Shown piece by piece: positions 21,097 through 31,984 of a stretch of 64,000 nucleotides of DNA. Under the pieces are notes generated by a model. The model was not told the origin of the DNA and did not search any database. It saw only the letters and a list, made by a program, of their open reading frames with translations. The stretch is taken from NCBI GenBank assembly GCA_033964015.1, contig CM066919.1:18788146-18852145 (forward strand), given 5' to 3'. The position numbers were made by a program, and so were the translations under genes. Numbering within the stretch: the first letter of the stretch is position 1; the number at the start of each line of letters is the position of its first letter. The DNA comes from Scolanthus callimorphus. Its lineage: Eukaryota; Cnidaria; Anthozoa; Actiniaria; Edwardsiidae.

Positions 21097-24000
21097 ATGG
21101 CAGAAAAGACGCCATCTCAAAAGCATGAGTTCGATGAAGTCTTTACTCTAGTTCGTACATTCGGACCTTATCAGATCGCCCTGTACTTTTGGCTATGTTT
21201 TCTTCAAACTCCGATGTCTCTGCAGTTCCAGCAGACACTATTCGCCTTCGGATCGCCACAGTTTCACTGTAATGATACGAACACGACATGCCCGCCTCTT
21301 AAATGCTGCGAGAACTGCACGAATTATCAGTTTGATGGGCCTTTTACGAGCACAGTTTCTGAGGTAGGTGACTGAAAGTGTACCCTGAGAGTATCCCAGG
21401 GTGAAGCTTCCGTGTTTGCGAACCAAGTTTGAGTTCCCTTATTGAGTCTAGTTTCAGTCGTGTTTCTTGTTGTAACTCTATCCAATTGGGGACACTTAGT
21501 GGCCGCCGCCTATCTTTGGACAGATTTCATGCTGTCGCGATCGTTAACTGTTGCCCGCAAAATACTTATCTTTAAAAAGTGTTTCCCTCACAAATTCGAC
21601 CGTGCCTATGACACAAATGCTTCAATATTCTCTGAAATTGAAATTTTAAAGGCAGCTGTACGGACACTTAGTGAAAGGGATAGCACTGAAATGTTGTGTG
21701 TTTAAATGTTGTTTCCAGTGGAATCTACTGTGTGACCGCGCGTACCTGGGCGCCGCTATTCAGTCAAGCTTCTTCGTCGGTATGCTTTTTGGGTCGCTGC
21801 TGAGCGGTTGGTTCGCGGACGCATGGGGGCGAAAAACCTGCATGTTCCTCAGCGCGGGGCTCATGGTAAGTGGTCACGTGCTCTTTCGATTACGTGCTTA
21901 AAGACATTCTTGTTCTTTTTTTTGTTACGTTTACTTTATCAACTGGAAATTTGTTATGCGTTGGTCTTGTTTATCTCATAACATTATGGCTCTTGAATAA
22001 CATCATGGCTCTCTCCGGGTGACTAAAACTTTGTCAACGAACACTAGTGTGCGCGAATATTGTAAAGTGTGTGAACTACCTTTCACGCACAGTTGTGCTG
22101 CGCGCACTTTATAAGTACTCGCTGAACGTCTATCCGAACGTGAAGCACTCTGTGCAGAAAACCAGCGAACATAGATCCCCACATACTCCCGCCCTAGAAC
22201 AGCCTGCTCTAAAAGAACCCGTGCCAGATGTGGATCACAATGCCATGATCCGTTTGTTGTGTTGATCTAAAAACGGTACGAAACTTTTAAATAATACCGT
22301 TAGTTTGTTGTGCAAGGCTACACCCAATTTGAAAACAAAAGGATAGATCGAAATTCCATTAGATTTAGAGAGATTGATTTCACTTCTTTTGCCGTTACTT
22401 CGACTATGTTTCATGCTTATAGGACACAGGGTCTTTAAGGCAGAAAATGCGTCCTCCGTGATCATATTTCACTAAGGGACCGGTCATTATTCATCGCCTG
22501 GGGGGGGGGGGGGGTCAAAGGATTTTGGGTAATACAAGGTCAAAATGCAGTGATCCTCCCTCTATAAGTACAATGATTAACGTGATCCCCCCTCAGAGCA
22601 GTTAAACGTTTTCTTGATCCCCCCACCCGTCCCCTCGACCTAGTAGAAGACAATTTACAGATAGAGGGGATCGCATGTTTCTTTCGTTGCGCGCGAAGCG
22701 CGCCCGAATTTTGATAAACGCATTTCATCAAGCCATTTCATTGATAAAAGCACTTTCACCAAGAAAGTGTAGATGAACATTCCGTTTTTTTATCTATAGT
22801 AAACAAATCCTGTTTTATTATTCATGCGCGCAATTGCGCGCCAAAATTATTATTATTCATTTGCGTGAAGCGCGACCCAAATGACGAATTTCTATGCCTG
22901 TAACGTCGAACACACGCTTACTCTTCTTTCGAACAAAGTGACTGCCCGCCAGGCCTATCACTGTAGGGCATTTTTGGTAGAGTTTGTTTTTCCTAGCCAA
23001 GATACAGTTGTTCTTGTAAACGGTGCGAAGGTAGTGTCTTCGTTGCGCGAGTTGCCAAAGACTATATTCGATGATATTGTTTATGCGCGCCGAAATTTTT
23101 ATGAAGTATTGAGTGAAGTGAGGTAGAAAAATGCAAATGATAGAGAAGTTGCTGGAATAACTACTTAGAAAATTTCTTGTGGTCCCACCTTTCAGGGCTT
23201 CAGCTTTTGAGAGATCCCCCCTTTCGCTCGCCCCAAAATGAAGTGATCCCCAAAAAATCCTCTGCCCCCCCCCCCCCCCCCCCCCTACAGGCGATAAATA
23301 ATGACCGGTCCCTAATATTGGTGCATGTGTTTTCTATTCAGACGTCCAATATCAATTTTACCTTTTTCAGGTACTGTTCGGCGTATGCTCATCTTTCGCC
23401 GACTGTATCTCCCTCCTGATACTCCTTCGTTTTTGTGTCGGCTTCGCCCTCGCTGGGGTGATGCTGACGGAGTTCGTGTACATCATGGAGATGGTCGGAC
23501 CCGAAGCGCGTACTCATGTAGGCAAAGCTTGGGGTTTCTTCTGGAAGATTGGTGCCTGGGTCAGTGTACTGCTCTCGTATTTCGTGCGGGAGTGGCGGTA
23601 CTGCGTCCTGTTCGGCAGCCTGGTTGGTATTGTCATCTTTTTCTTCTGGAAGTAAGTATTCCTATACATGCATTATAACTAGTTCCTAGTAAAATCATTA
23701 TTTGCATCTCTGCTGCTGGATTACATTACATGTTTTAGCGGCAGTTTGTTTTTAAAATGGAAAGTTTGTTTGTGTAATATAAGTAAAAGCGCCTGGAGAG
23801 CCTGGGCGCCAGCACAAGGTTCTCTTGAGCAAGAGCCCATCATCAGGATCCTCCATCTACTCCACTTCGTCAAGCCATATGCACAGGTGTAGTAGAAGTT
23901 TTAGAGAAAATGTTTAAACGAGTAGAATTTGGTACTTTCATAGCTCTTTGGGAAGACTCTGGTCACAGCAATTTGAGGGCCTTAGCTGATTGGCTGTTTT

Positions 24001-27000
24001 TTTTTTCGCGGCATGCACAGGAAGTTCATTACCACAACGGCTCTGTATAAAATCTCGCCCATGCGTCAATGGCTGTCGACAGAGACTCCCACGAGACTGG
24101 GAGGTCTGGGTACAAGAATGGTCGATCAGCAAACACTTTCGAATGGCTGTTACCATAGGCTTCCCACGAGGTGAGGAGGTGATTCTCTTGGTACGAGAAC
24201 GTTATTGATCGAGAAATATAATCACTCTTTGCAGGGTAATCCCCGAGACTGCGCGGTGGCTACTAGCTAATGAACGGCTAGAGGAAGCTCATGCGGTCCT
24301 GTGCAAATGTGGCCCCAAAGACAAGAAGACCACGATAGACCAGGAAGCATTGCGCAACGTGCTGGCTCTTGCGATGAAGGACGAGATAGAGAGAAGAGGA
24401 GAGATGGGAAACAAGCGGCATACACCACTAGATTTAGTGCGCACGCCCAAGATTAGACGCTGGACCCTCATCACGTGCTACAATTGGTAAGATCACGTAC
24501 TATACCCTATAAGAACACGTGCTTGCACGTGCTCTCATTAGTCAAATCGCATGCTGAAATATAACGAAGGTCTTGGTAGAGAAAGTGTAAACGAAGAGGC
24601 CTCGGGAAAAATATACATGGCACGCGGGCACTCGCTAAAACACACCAAGTGCACAATTGCGTGCTCTTCATTTAACGTAGAACAATTGTCGGTTACTTGA
24701 AAAGCTAACATTGGTTCCTTTTCGCAGGTTTGTAGTCGCACTAGTGTTTTTTGGCTTTGAATTGTACACCACTCAGTTGCCCGGAAGCATCTACTTCAAC
24801 TACTTCATCATGAATCTCATCGATATCCCCATCATATTCTTGGTCTGGTTCCTTGTGCACAGGTAAGTGTCAATTGTTTTGAATAACATGACCTCCTCAT
24901 CTCTATTTCCATCTTCTTTCTCTACTTCTTCTCTTCTTCTTGTATCTCCTTTTCTTGTTGCTCCTTCTCTTCCATTTTCCATTTCCTACATCTCTTTCCC
25001 TTGCATTTCCACCTCCTTTTTTCTTCTTCAGCTCCTCGTCCTAGGTCTTTTCTTCCTCCTCCTCTTCCTCCAACTCAACGTCATCCTTCTTTTCTCATTC
25101 CCTTTCTCCTAGTTTTTCTCCACTTTCTCAACCTCGTTCTTTTAGCTTCTCCGCCTAGGTTTGTTGCCCCTCCTGTTGCCCCTCTTCCTTTACCTCAACG
25201 TCATTCGTATTTTTCTCCTCTTCTTCCTCCTAGCTGTTCTCCACCTCCTTCCTTTTTACCTTCAACTCCTCTCCCTAGGTCTTCCCCTCTTCCCCCTCTT
25301 CCCCCTCTTTCTCCGCCTCAACGTCATCTTTTTTTGCACTCCGCTTCCACGTAGTGGTTATTCATCTCCTCCTTTTTTCTCCTTCAGCTCCTCCGTCAGG
25401 TCTCCCATTCTTCCCATCCGCCTCAACGTCATCCTTCTTTTTGTCCTCCCTTACTTCCTAGTTTTTCTCCTCTTCCTCCTTCTTTTTTTCTTCTTTGGCT
25501 TTTCCTCCTGGGTCTTCCCCACTTCATCTTCGTCCTCTTCCTTCGTCCCTAGGTCATCCTTGCTTTTTTCCTACACCTCCTTTCTCCTCCAGCTTCTCCT
25601 CATAAGGCTTCCCTTCTTCCTCCTTTACTCTTCCTCTTTGTCAACGTCAACTTTCTCTTTCCTCGACTTCCTTCTTAGTTCTTCTTGACTCCAACCAATT
25701 CCTCCTTTTTCTTCTTCAACTCCTCCTCAAGGTCTTCTCCCTCTTCCTCTTCCACAGCCTCGACGTCATCTTTCTTTTGCTCTTTCCCTTCCTCCTAGTT
25801 CTTTCTTCTCCACTTCCTTTCGTCCTTTTTTTTTCTCCTTCCGCTCCTCTTCCGAGGTCTTCCTTTTTACTCCTTGTTTTCTTCCTCTTCCACCATCCCC
25901 TTGCCCACTAGTTTCACTCCTCTTCCTCCGCCTCACCATTAAATTTTTCTCGTAGGTTCGGCAGACGTATTCCCTTTTCCGTCTTTATGCTGATGGTCGG
26001 TATTTGCTCCTTTATCGTCACCGGCCTTCCCTCAGGTATCATTCATTTTACGCCTTCTGCTACATCTATCGTTCGCCATCGTCTCGGTTATTTTGGAACC
26101 TGTTGCTGTAGCTAGGACTTCGATTTAGTTTCACTACGAAGTTTCAGCGATAGGTGCTCAAGTACTTTCGGTACCTGAAATATCCACTTGCAGGATATAG
26201 CATATTTATCTCGCTCCATTTCTTGTTTATCCCTTCTTTACAGAGTATTCCACTGCTATCACCGTGCTGGCAATTCTGGGTAGATCCTTTGTGTGGAATG
26301 AGTTCTGTAACGTGTATCTCATGACCACAGAACTCTTCCCTACTGTCGTAAGGTATGACACGTCACTATAATAATAAACACATAATTATACCCTGACGTC
26401 ATAGCTGCGTAAGAGGCTTTGACAATGAGCACAGTTAAAATCCCCATATAAGAACGTAGAATTTTCGATATCAGGCTAGACAGGTTTTTATATCTCTGAG
26501 TAGTTTATTACGATCCAGACTGATTAGACACCATTATCTTACTAGGATGAGTTATCCGTTAATGTAAAGCGCTTTGAGCCACGAGGATAAGCGCTACATA
26601 AGCACGGTTACTTTACTTTTTACTTTTACTTTTTACTAAGACCCGTGGTGACGTAAACGAGATTAGCTTTACCATGGAATACTTATGTATTTGTAAACAA
26701 AACAGATTAAAAGTTTAAAAGTCTACAACTCTTTGACTTCACTTACTTTTCCTTTTCGTAGTTGAGGGTATAGCTTCGTCAATTATTGAACTAACCTCGT
26801 GGTCTCCGAAGCCATGTTCTCCAAATGCACAGTTTTTGTGCGTTATTGCGCTCACTTTGATGTAGCACCTAGGTAACGGGAAGTCACGTCATCAATTTAA
26901 ACCATTGAGGAGCGCGGACTTTGGCCTTTTTCCAGTGAACGAAGATTGTATCTTAAAATTAAAACCCGATACATGGGACGATACCAGTGGCGTTGCTATG

Positions 27001-27128
27001 GTTTCACGTGGCAGGGGCGTAGCAAGGGGGGGTCCAGGGCCCCCCCCCTTTCTCGGAAATTTTCCCATACATTTACTGTATTTGCTGGAGAAAATTTGCG
27101 CATTTTCGTCCCATGTTTTCACTATCCG

Positions 27129-27159
<31 letters not shown>

Positions 27160-27654
27160 TTCAGAAATTCCTGGCTACGCCGCTGCGTGGCGCAGCCCAC
27201 ACATTCCGCTCGCCATTCATTCATATCATGTTCTTTTTACTCAGGAACACAGCCATGGGTCTGTCTTCTATGTGCGCTCGTGTAGGTGCTCTACTCTCGC
27301 CATTTATTGTGATGGTGGTACGTATACATCGTTTCCCTCTAAATAACAAATTAAAGTTCCACATGACAATGTTCTTGGTTTTCCGCTATCTTTCTTTAGG
27401 CTCAGCTGCCAGGCCTTAGCATCACGCTACCCGTGACCATATTTGGTGTTCTCGCCCTAGTCTCCGCTCTAGCCACCCTTTGGCTTCCGGAGACGATATT
27501 CGCCACCATGCACCAGACCATCGAAGAGGCCGAGGCCGCCAAGGAGGACTTTGGGATACCCTGTTTGAGTGGCCGTCCTCGCGACTTAGAGAGGGTTGAA
27601 ATGGCGCCTTTACAAGAAGAGGAATCAGCGAAAGAGAAACTCGCGCAGGCATGA
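21097..27654 (+). CDS. SLC22-type organic ion transporter, tandem copy 1 (intact)
   Basis: A plasma-membrane MFS transporter of the SLC22 (organic cation/anion/zwitterion) type; the substrate cannot be told. Nine GT-AG exons: 21097-21363, 21719-21865, 23371-23651, 24235-24486, 24728-24862, 25956-26035, 26244-26352, 27245-27317, 27400-27654; total 1599 nt, 532 residues, a normal family length. The start ATG (MAEKTPSQKHEF) follows a conserved acceptor TTTTAG. Family marks: the cysteine-rich extracellular loop after TM1 (CPPLKCCENCTNYQFDGPF), the MFS loop 2-3 motif GWFADAWGRKT, EMVGPEARTHVGKAWGF, PETARWLLANERLEEAHAVL, RFGRRIPF, TTELFPTVVRNTAMGLSSM and LPETIFATMHQTIEEAE. AATAAA at 27795 is a plausible poly(A) signal. 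Copy 2 at 31985 has the same exon lengths except one base in exon 3. Confidence 0.93.
22476..23312. mobile_element. Family A transposon, PIF/Harbinger-like, 837 bp
   Basis: The ends are GGGACCGGTCATTATTCATC and GATAAATAATGACCGGTCCC, followed inward by long G and C runs. TAA flanks both sides (22473-22475, 23313-23315), a TWA target duplication typical of PIF/Harbinger. Copies with TTA duplications lie at 49334-50061 and 55799-56186. No transposase is visible; the 81-codon frame at 22881 is not conserved in the second copy. It sits in intron 2 of SLC22 copy 1 and is absent from copy 2. Confidence 0.85.
24880..25945 (+). repeat. Pyrimidine-rich intron 5 of SLC22 copy 1
   Basis: About 1 kb of CT-rich sequence with irregular units carrying CAACGTCATC and TTCTCC(T)-rich words (for example near 25075, 25196, 25318, 25427). 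It corresponds to intron 5 of copy 2, where the same words became a regular 70-bp minisatellite. Long Ser/Leu/Pro-rich open frames here result from the composition and are not genes. Confidence 0.8.
26540..26640 (+). mobile_element. SINE/L2-type 3' tail
   Basis: The sequence TAAAGCGCTTTGAGCCACGA then GGATAAGCGCTACATAAGCA matches the widely shared 3' end of L2-clade LINEs and their dependent SINEs, followed by a TTTTACTTTTAC simple repeat. The 5' part is not recognisable. Confidence 0.55.
27012..27185. mobile_element. Family K element (hAT-like ends, 5-bp duplication), 174 bp
   Basis: The ends CAGGGGCGTAGC and GCTACGCCGCTG enclose a C run of about 30 bases. CGTGG flanks both sides (27007-27011, 27186-27190). 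The paralogous intron of copy 2, near 43935, has a single TTTCACGTGGCGCAGC, the empty site. Copies at 30896-31293 (TATAC duplication) and 50086-50233 (AGCTT duplication) confirm a 5-bp duplication. Confidence 0.85.
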
Positions 27655-27794
27655 ACTTGTTGATTACCACTTAGCAAGTCAAAAGTTGGCTCAAGCGAGT
27701 GAGTCTTATTACAAAGCCGATTACGATGCTTCGCGCGCTTACGACGTTAAATCAGATTTAACGCATCGCTTTACAACAAGAAATCATGATGCGT

Positions 27795-27800
27795 AATAAA
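27795..27800 (+). promoter_or_regulatory. Poly(A) signal AATAAA of SLC22 copy 1
   Basis: A canonical AATAAA hexamer lies about 140 nt after the stop codon of copy 1, at a usual 3' UTR distance. Confidence 0.5.
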
Positions 27801-28139
27801 ACAGGTACTTTTACCAAATTTTCGCGCATTTGCTAGAAATGGTGTGCAAATTGACGGAACGGAGACATGCACATAGTAGTAGGGAGCGGCCTAGCCGTGT
27901 GGCTGTATGAAGTTTTCTATTGTTCTCCCGCCGTTTGTTGTCGCGGCCGTTTTCACTGAGGAGGATTTCGGGGATACTCTGGATTTTGGGGATATTTTGA
28001 ATTAGCACGTGACAGCACTACTCTCCACCAATCAAAACGCAGCGTTTTGAAAACATGTTTTTCCTTCGTCTCAAACAAAGCGGAATATGGTGTTTCTGTT
28101 TAACCTTAAACCTAAATAGAGATATGTAATATATTCTCT

Positions 28140-28505
28140 CAAGAGTGGATTAACAAGAGTTAGAATCTTTCCCTACTGTGTTTGTCCACATCACAGTCAG
28201 AAAAGTGTCTATTTTTAGATTTGAGTTTCGCGCGCGAAAGTATTCGAATGCTCAGGCTCGAATGCTCGTATACCCAATACACAACAAAATAGAGAAAATC
28301 CTACCTTATCTTTGCGATTTTAACGGTTTTTCCATTGATCTGCGATTTAATTTTAGGCTGGATCTCACCACTGTTCGCGTGGCGAGAAAGTGGGAACCCT
28401 GTGGATGACGAATTTTCGGGCATCCTAGTTCTAAAAATAGACACTTTTCTGACTGTGATTCGGGCGTACATAGTAAATATGGAAACTCTTGGTAATCCAC
28501 TCTTG
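28140..28505. mobile_element. Family N TIR element, 366 bp
   Basis: The ends are CAAGAGTGGATTAACAAGAG and the inverse CTCTTGGTAATCCACTCTTG. ATTCTCT flanks both sides (28133-28139, 28506-28512), a 7-bp target duplication. An internal inverted pair, AAAAGTGTCTATTTTTAGA and its inverse, is shared with the 242-bp copy at 35011-35252. The 167-codon minus frame over it is accidental. Confidence 0.85.
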
Positions 28506-29852
28506 ATTCTCTGATGAAAGTGAGGAATCCAACGATCTCAGCTATGTGGTGTTGCTTTGAAATACAAAGTCCAACTACTGTAAATTTGGGAGGGCTTATA
28601 AATAAACTCAGAGTGTTATTATAGAAGGTCCACTTGGAATAAACACCTATTTCAGAAAAGGTTGCACCAGGGAAGTGGTTGCACGTAACAACTGTCTGTT
28701 GTAGCCCGCATTGCATCATGGGAGATTCTGAGAGGAACGAAATTATTGTGCTAAATGAGTTCTTGCAAGCGATGTATTGTAGAATCATTTGGCTGGCATA
28801 AGCATGCATGGTGATAACTATGGCTATCCTTAACAGCAGTGACCATGATTATGTTTTGGCATACCTATTTCCTCGTACGGTTTGAAGATTTGGTCGCCTA
28901 TATTTTACGTCATGACAAAATCATCTCGCTGTTCTACATTTCCTCCCCACTCTCGGGTTACTGATACATGAGTACATCATGGTACACAGAAGTGCGATTA
29001 GACGTTCTTCGAACGTTTCAGGGCGATGTCTTGAACGAACCTCGTGAAGTAAGATAAGGTAAGATAATACAATTGAGGAAAGGAACAAAGAGTCTTCTCC
29101 TCATCGTGAGGAACTCCAAGCGGTCGAAATACACGACCACTAGACAAGGAGAGGTTGGAGGACTTAACGGGCTGTATAAGAGGCGCAAATTGCAGCCGCG
29201 CAGCTTACAATCATCCCGTCGTTACGGGACGATACTCCTTCCTCTGCGAGGCGACGAGCTGGGGAGCTCTGGGTTCGAGAATGATATTTCTTTGTTTTGA
29301 GATGCGCAGAAGAGCTGCGCAGTTGCGTGACAGCTTCCCTTTAAAGTTAGTGAACAGAGTGCGCGCCAGATGTGTACGCGCACTTGCAGGAAGGTTTACT
29401 ACTGCTGATTGTCATCGCTACGGCAGAGCACGTTCTACCTCCGTGGGTAAAAAGTGCAGCGTACTCCACCGATAATTAGCTACTAAAGTGAAGGCTCTCC
29501 TTCAGTAATGGTATTGGATTGTCAGTGAATTTTGATTTTGAGAGATTTGTTTTTATTTACATTGACTGAGAGCATCAGAAACTAAAGGTTTGCACTTTCA
29601 GGAGCCGTTGTTTCTTTTGTGTCAAACGCGACAAAAATATCAAAACGCTTGATTCGACTGCTTTCAGTGGGTCGATATTGATTGGAAAATCAACCAAAAT
29701 GAAACTTTCTGTTCAAGAACATTGATATTCAAATTTTCTTGCGTATCGCCAATCGCAACACAGAAAATGTTGAGGTTGGCGTAGCAATGCATACGGTGGT
29801 AAATGAAAACGACATCTTAGATAGATACGTATATTGTCATTTTCCTTTCGCA

Positions 29853-29957
29853 AGTTTGTAGTCGCACTAGTCATTGTTCGGATTTGACTTGTACACCACT
29901 CGCCGGGAAGGATCTACTTCAACTACTTCATCATGAATGTTTATCGATATCGGCCCC
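29853..29957 (+). pseudogene. Solitary relic of SLC22 exon 5
   Basis: The stretch after CTTTCGCAAGTTTGTAGTCG (acceptor changed from CAG|G to CAAG) matches exon 5 of both transporters: GTTTGTAGTCGCACTAGT, GATTTGACTTGTACACCACT and ATCTACTTCAACTACTTCAT are recognisable, with small deletions that break the frame. No other exon of this copy is nearby. It points to a third, mostly deleted tandem copy between the two genes. Confidence 0.85.
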
Positions 29958-30054
29958 GTTTTTTTCATTTTATCTTACTCAAAGCCTGTTCTTTCGTGAA
30001 AAGAGACGAATCTGAGCCCTAAAAATTTCAAACCCGACGTGACTGTATTTGTAT

Positions 30055-30280
30055 AGGGAATCATACAACGTCGAGTTCATACACGAATGGGTTTTCATAA
30101 AAAGTATCAAGATTGTTGCACAAGCCGCAGGCAGCTTTTATAACATAGACACCCTATATGACGCATGCTCTGATTGGTCGATTTCTATGATAAAAGATTT
30201 ATTCAAATCAGGAAGAATTTCTCCTTCAGCAGCTACAAAACGGTTGTGTGAAAATTTTCTTGAAAGAAGCAAATTAAGGT
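30055..30280 (+). CDS. Candidate orphan coding exon
   Basis: An open frame from an acceptor-like TTTGTATAG to a strong donor (AAATTAAG|GTAAGT) encodes about 75 residues, including VEFIHEWVFIKSIKIVAQAA and NIDTLYDACSDWSISMIKDL. Composition is normal for protein and there is no stop between the splice sites. I do not recognise the family and find no adjoining exons. The 25 bases before it (TTTCAAACCCGACGTGACTG) resemble the region upstream of SLC22 copy 1 exon 1 (CTTCAAATGCGACGTGACTT), so it may be part of the deleted third duplicon or a transposon exon. Confidence 0.35.
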
Positions 30281-30895
30281 AAGTTTAATTAAGTTATCTG
30301 AATTTGCTTTGTTGATGATAAATGCTGTTTTGGGTCCTTAAAATATTTCCGTTTCAATTTAGTAATCGGGCGATTTGCAAATTGTATTACCAACAAAGTT
30401 TCCTTGGTCGTTTTCGATGTCCTTTGTTTTAACCTCTCTTGCAATGCCATTGCCTAATGACATAGACAACGAATTTTCGCAAAAAAACAAACAAAAGTAA
30501 AACAAAAGGCGCGATAACAAACAGATCCAGCAGTGCTTATGTCCAGTTCTGGGAGCGCTTGGTAATAGCTGAGAGCACAGTGGAGCGTAAGTGCGCCTCA
30601 AGCAACTCTTACGCCCCCATTGTGCACTCCCAACTAAGGGGTGGACCATTTGAATTTTTTGGGGGGCTCAGGTGTGGGAGAATTTATTTTTTCGCAGACA
30701 CACACTTCAAATATATTGTCATCACGTTATACATACATACCGAAACTTGTCAGAGTGAGAAGTATATACAGTGCCAGTGGGAAGGGATAAACCCAGGAAG
30801 GCCTGTTTCCACTGTTCATGGCGTTACGTTCCCACAGGCCGTTCAAATCCTATTGCCTGTATCTATCAGCAAAATTTTCTTATACCAGCGGCGTA

Positions 30896-31293
30896 GCCAG
30901 GAATTTCTGAAGGGGAGGGGGGGGGGGGGCGGATAGTGAAAACACGGGACGAAAATGTCATATCAAGATAGTTCCCTTGAAAAAGTGTCGACATTCTCCA
31001 ACTTCCTTATAAGGAAATATCGAAGAATCACAGTAACTTTTTCAATATTTCTATTGTCTTAGAAAGCTTAAAACTCAACCAAAACTCAAATATACTCGAG
31101 GAAAGATGCTATGTGCATTTTCCACTCTTGTGTTCACGGTCAAAAGCCTGGCAACAAGGTAGACAAGATACCACAGGAAGCCCGGTCAATATATAGAAAG
31201 GCGACACTGCTATCTTGATATGTCAAATTTCCTCCAGCAAATACAGTAAATGTATGGGAAACCCCCCCCCCCCCCCCCCTGGCTGCACCCCTG
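30896..31293. mobile_element. Family K element with nested insert, 398 bp
   Basis: The ends are CAGCGGCGTAGCCAGGAATT and GGCTGCACCCCTG, flanked by TATAC on both sides (30891-30895, 31294-31298). The interior from about 30958 to 31224 is bounded by ATATCAAGATAG and CTATCTTGATAT, apparently a second element inserted in the first. G and C runs lie just inside the ends. Confidence 0.75.
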
Positions 31294-31351
31294 TATACTA
31301 TATTTATATTGGTTCAGAAATGGAGTAAGAAAATCATTACGCATATTTGTA

Positions 31352-31612
31352 TATACCGTTTCCGGGATACGTTGTCACCCAAAAAGCTATAAGCTTGAAG
31401 CGCAAAGGATGATGGGGGCATTTAAACTGCTACTGTTTGATCTGAATTCAGACAGTTATCGCAAACACAGGTGAAATGATTAAATTTAAGTACATTTCCA
31501 AGCATGTTTGTTTCTAATATTTTACAGAAATTGAAATAAATCTTTACCCATAATCCCTAGCGCACCAAGCTTATAAGCTTTTTGGGTGACAACGTATCCC
31601 GGAAACGGTATA
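31352..31612. mobile_element. Family B MITE, 261 bp
   Basis: Full copy related to 17598-17859. The ends are TATACCGTTTCCGGGATACG and CGTATCCCGGAAACGGTATA, with the inner GTTGTCACCCAAAAAGCTTA paired to its inverse. It lies upstream of SLC22 copy 2. Confidence 0.85.
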
Positions 31613-31984
31613 TGCATGATGAACATTAACACGCCGCACGCATAGATCCTTAGAGAATCTGAGCATGAGCAAGAAACAAAGTTCCTATAATATAGCTCCA
31701 TGTTATCAAATGATTTGTAAAAACTATTAGCTTTTCATCTAGATTGACGAGCATCAAAAAAAGCTGAGACCTGGCTCGGTGTCCTATTTACGAAGTCGAG
31801 TAAGCTTTACTAGGTTTTTTTCGTTTTTCGCAACGAAGACTAACAAAACAAATTTGAGAAACAAAAGTTACCTTGAAATGTTCTCCGCCAATCAGAATCC
31901 AGAATTTTTCATGTATATTTTAAATACTGAGCAATATCTCTGGTTTGTTTGTTTGTTTGTAGAGGTTACAAGTGAAATATCAAC

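Noticed and set aside
25161..25688. 175-codon Leu/Phe/Ser-rich open frame
   Set aside because: Pyrimidine-rich intron 5 of SLC22 copy 1; composition artefact that looks like membrane protein by chance.
28306..28809. 167-codon minus-strand frame
   Set aside because: Spans a family N transposon and its flank, with no family resemblance; the same element at 35011 does not keep the frame.
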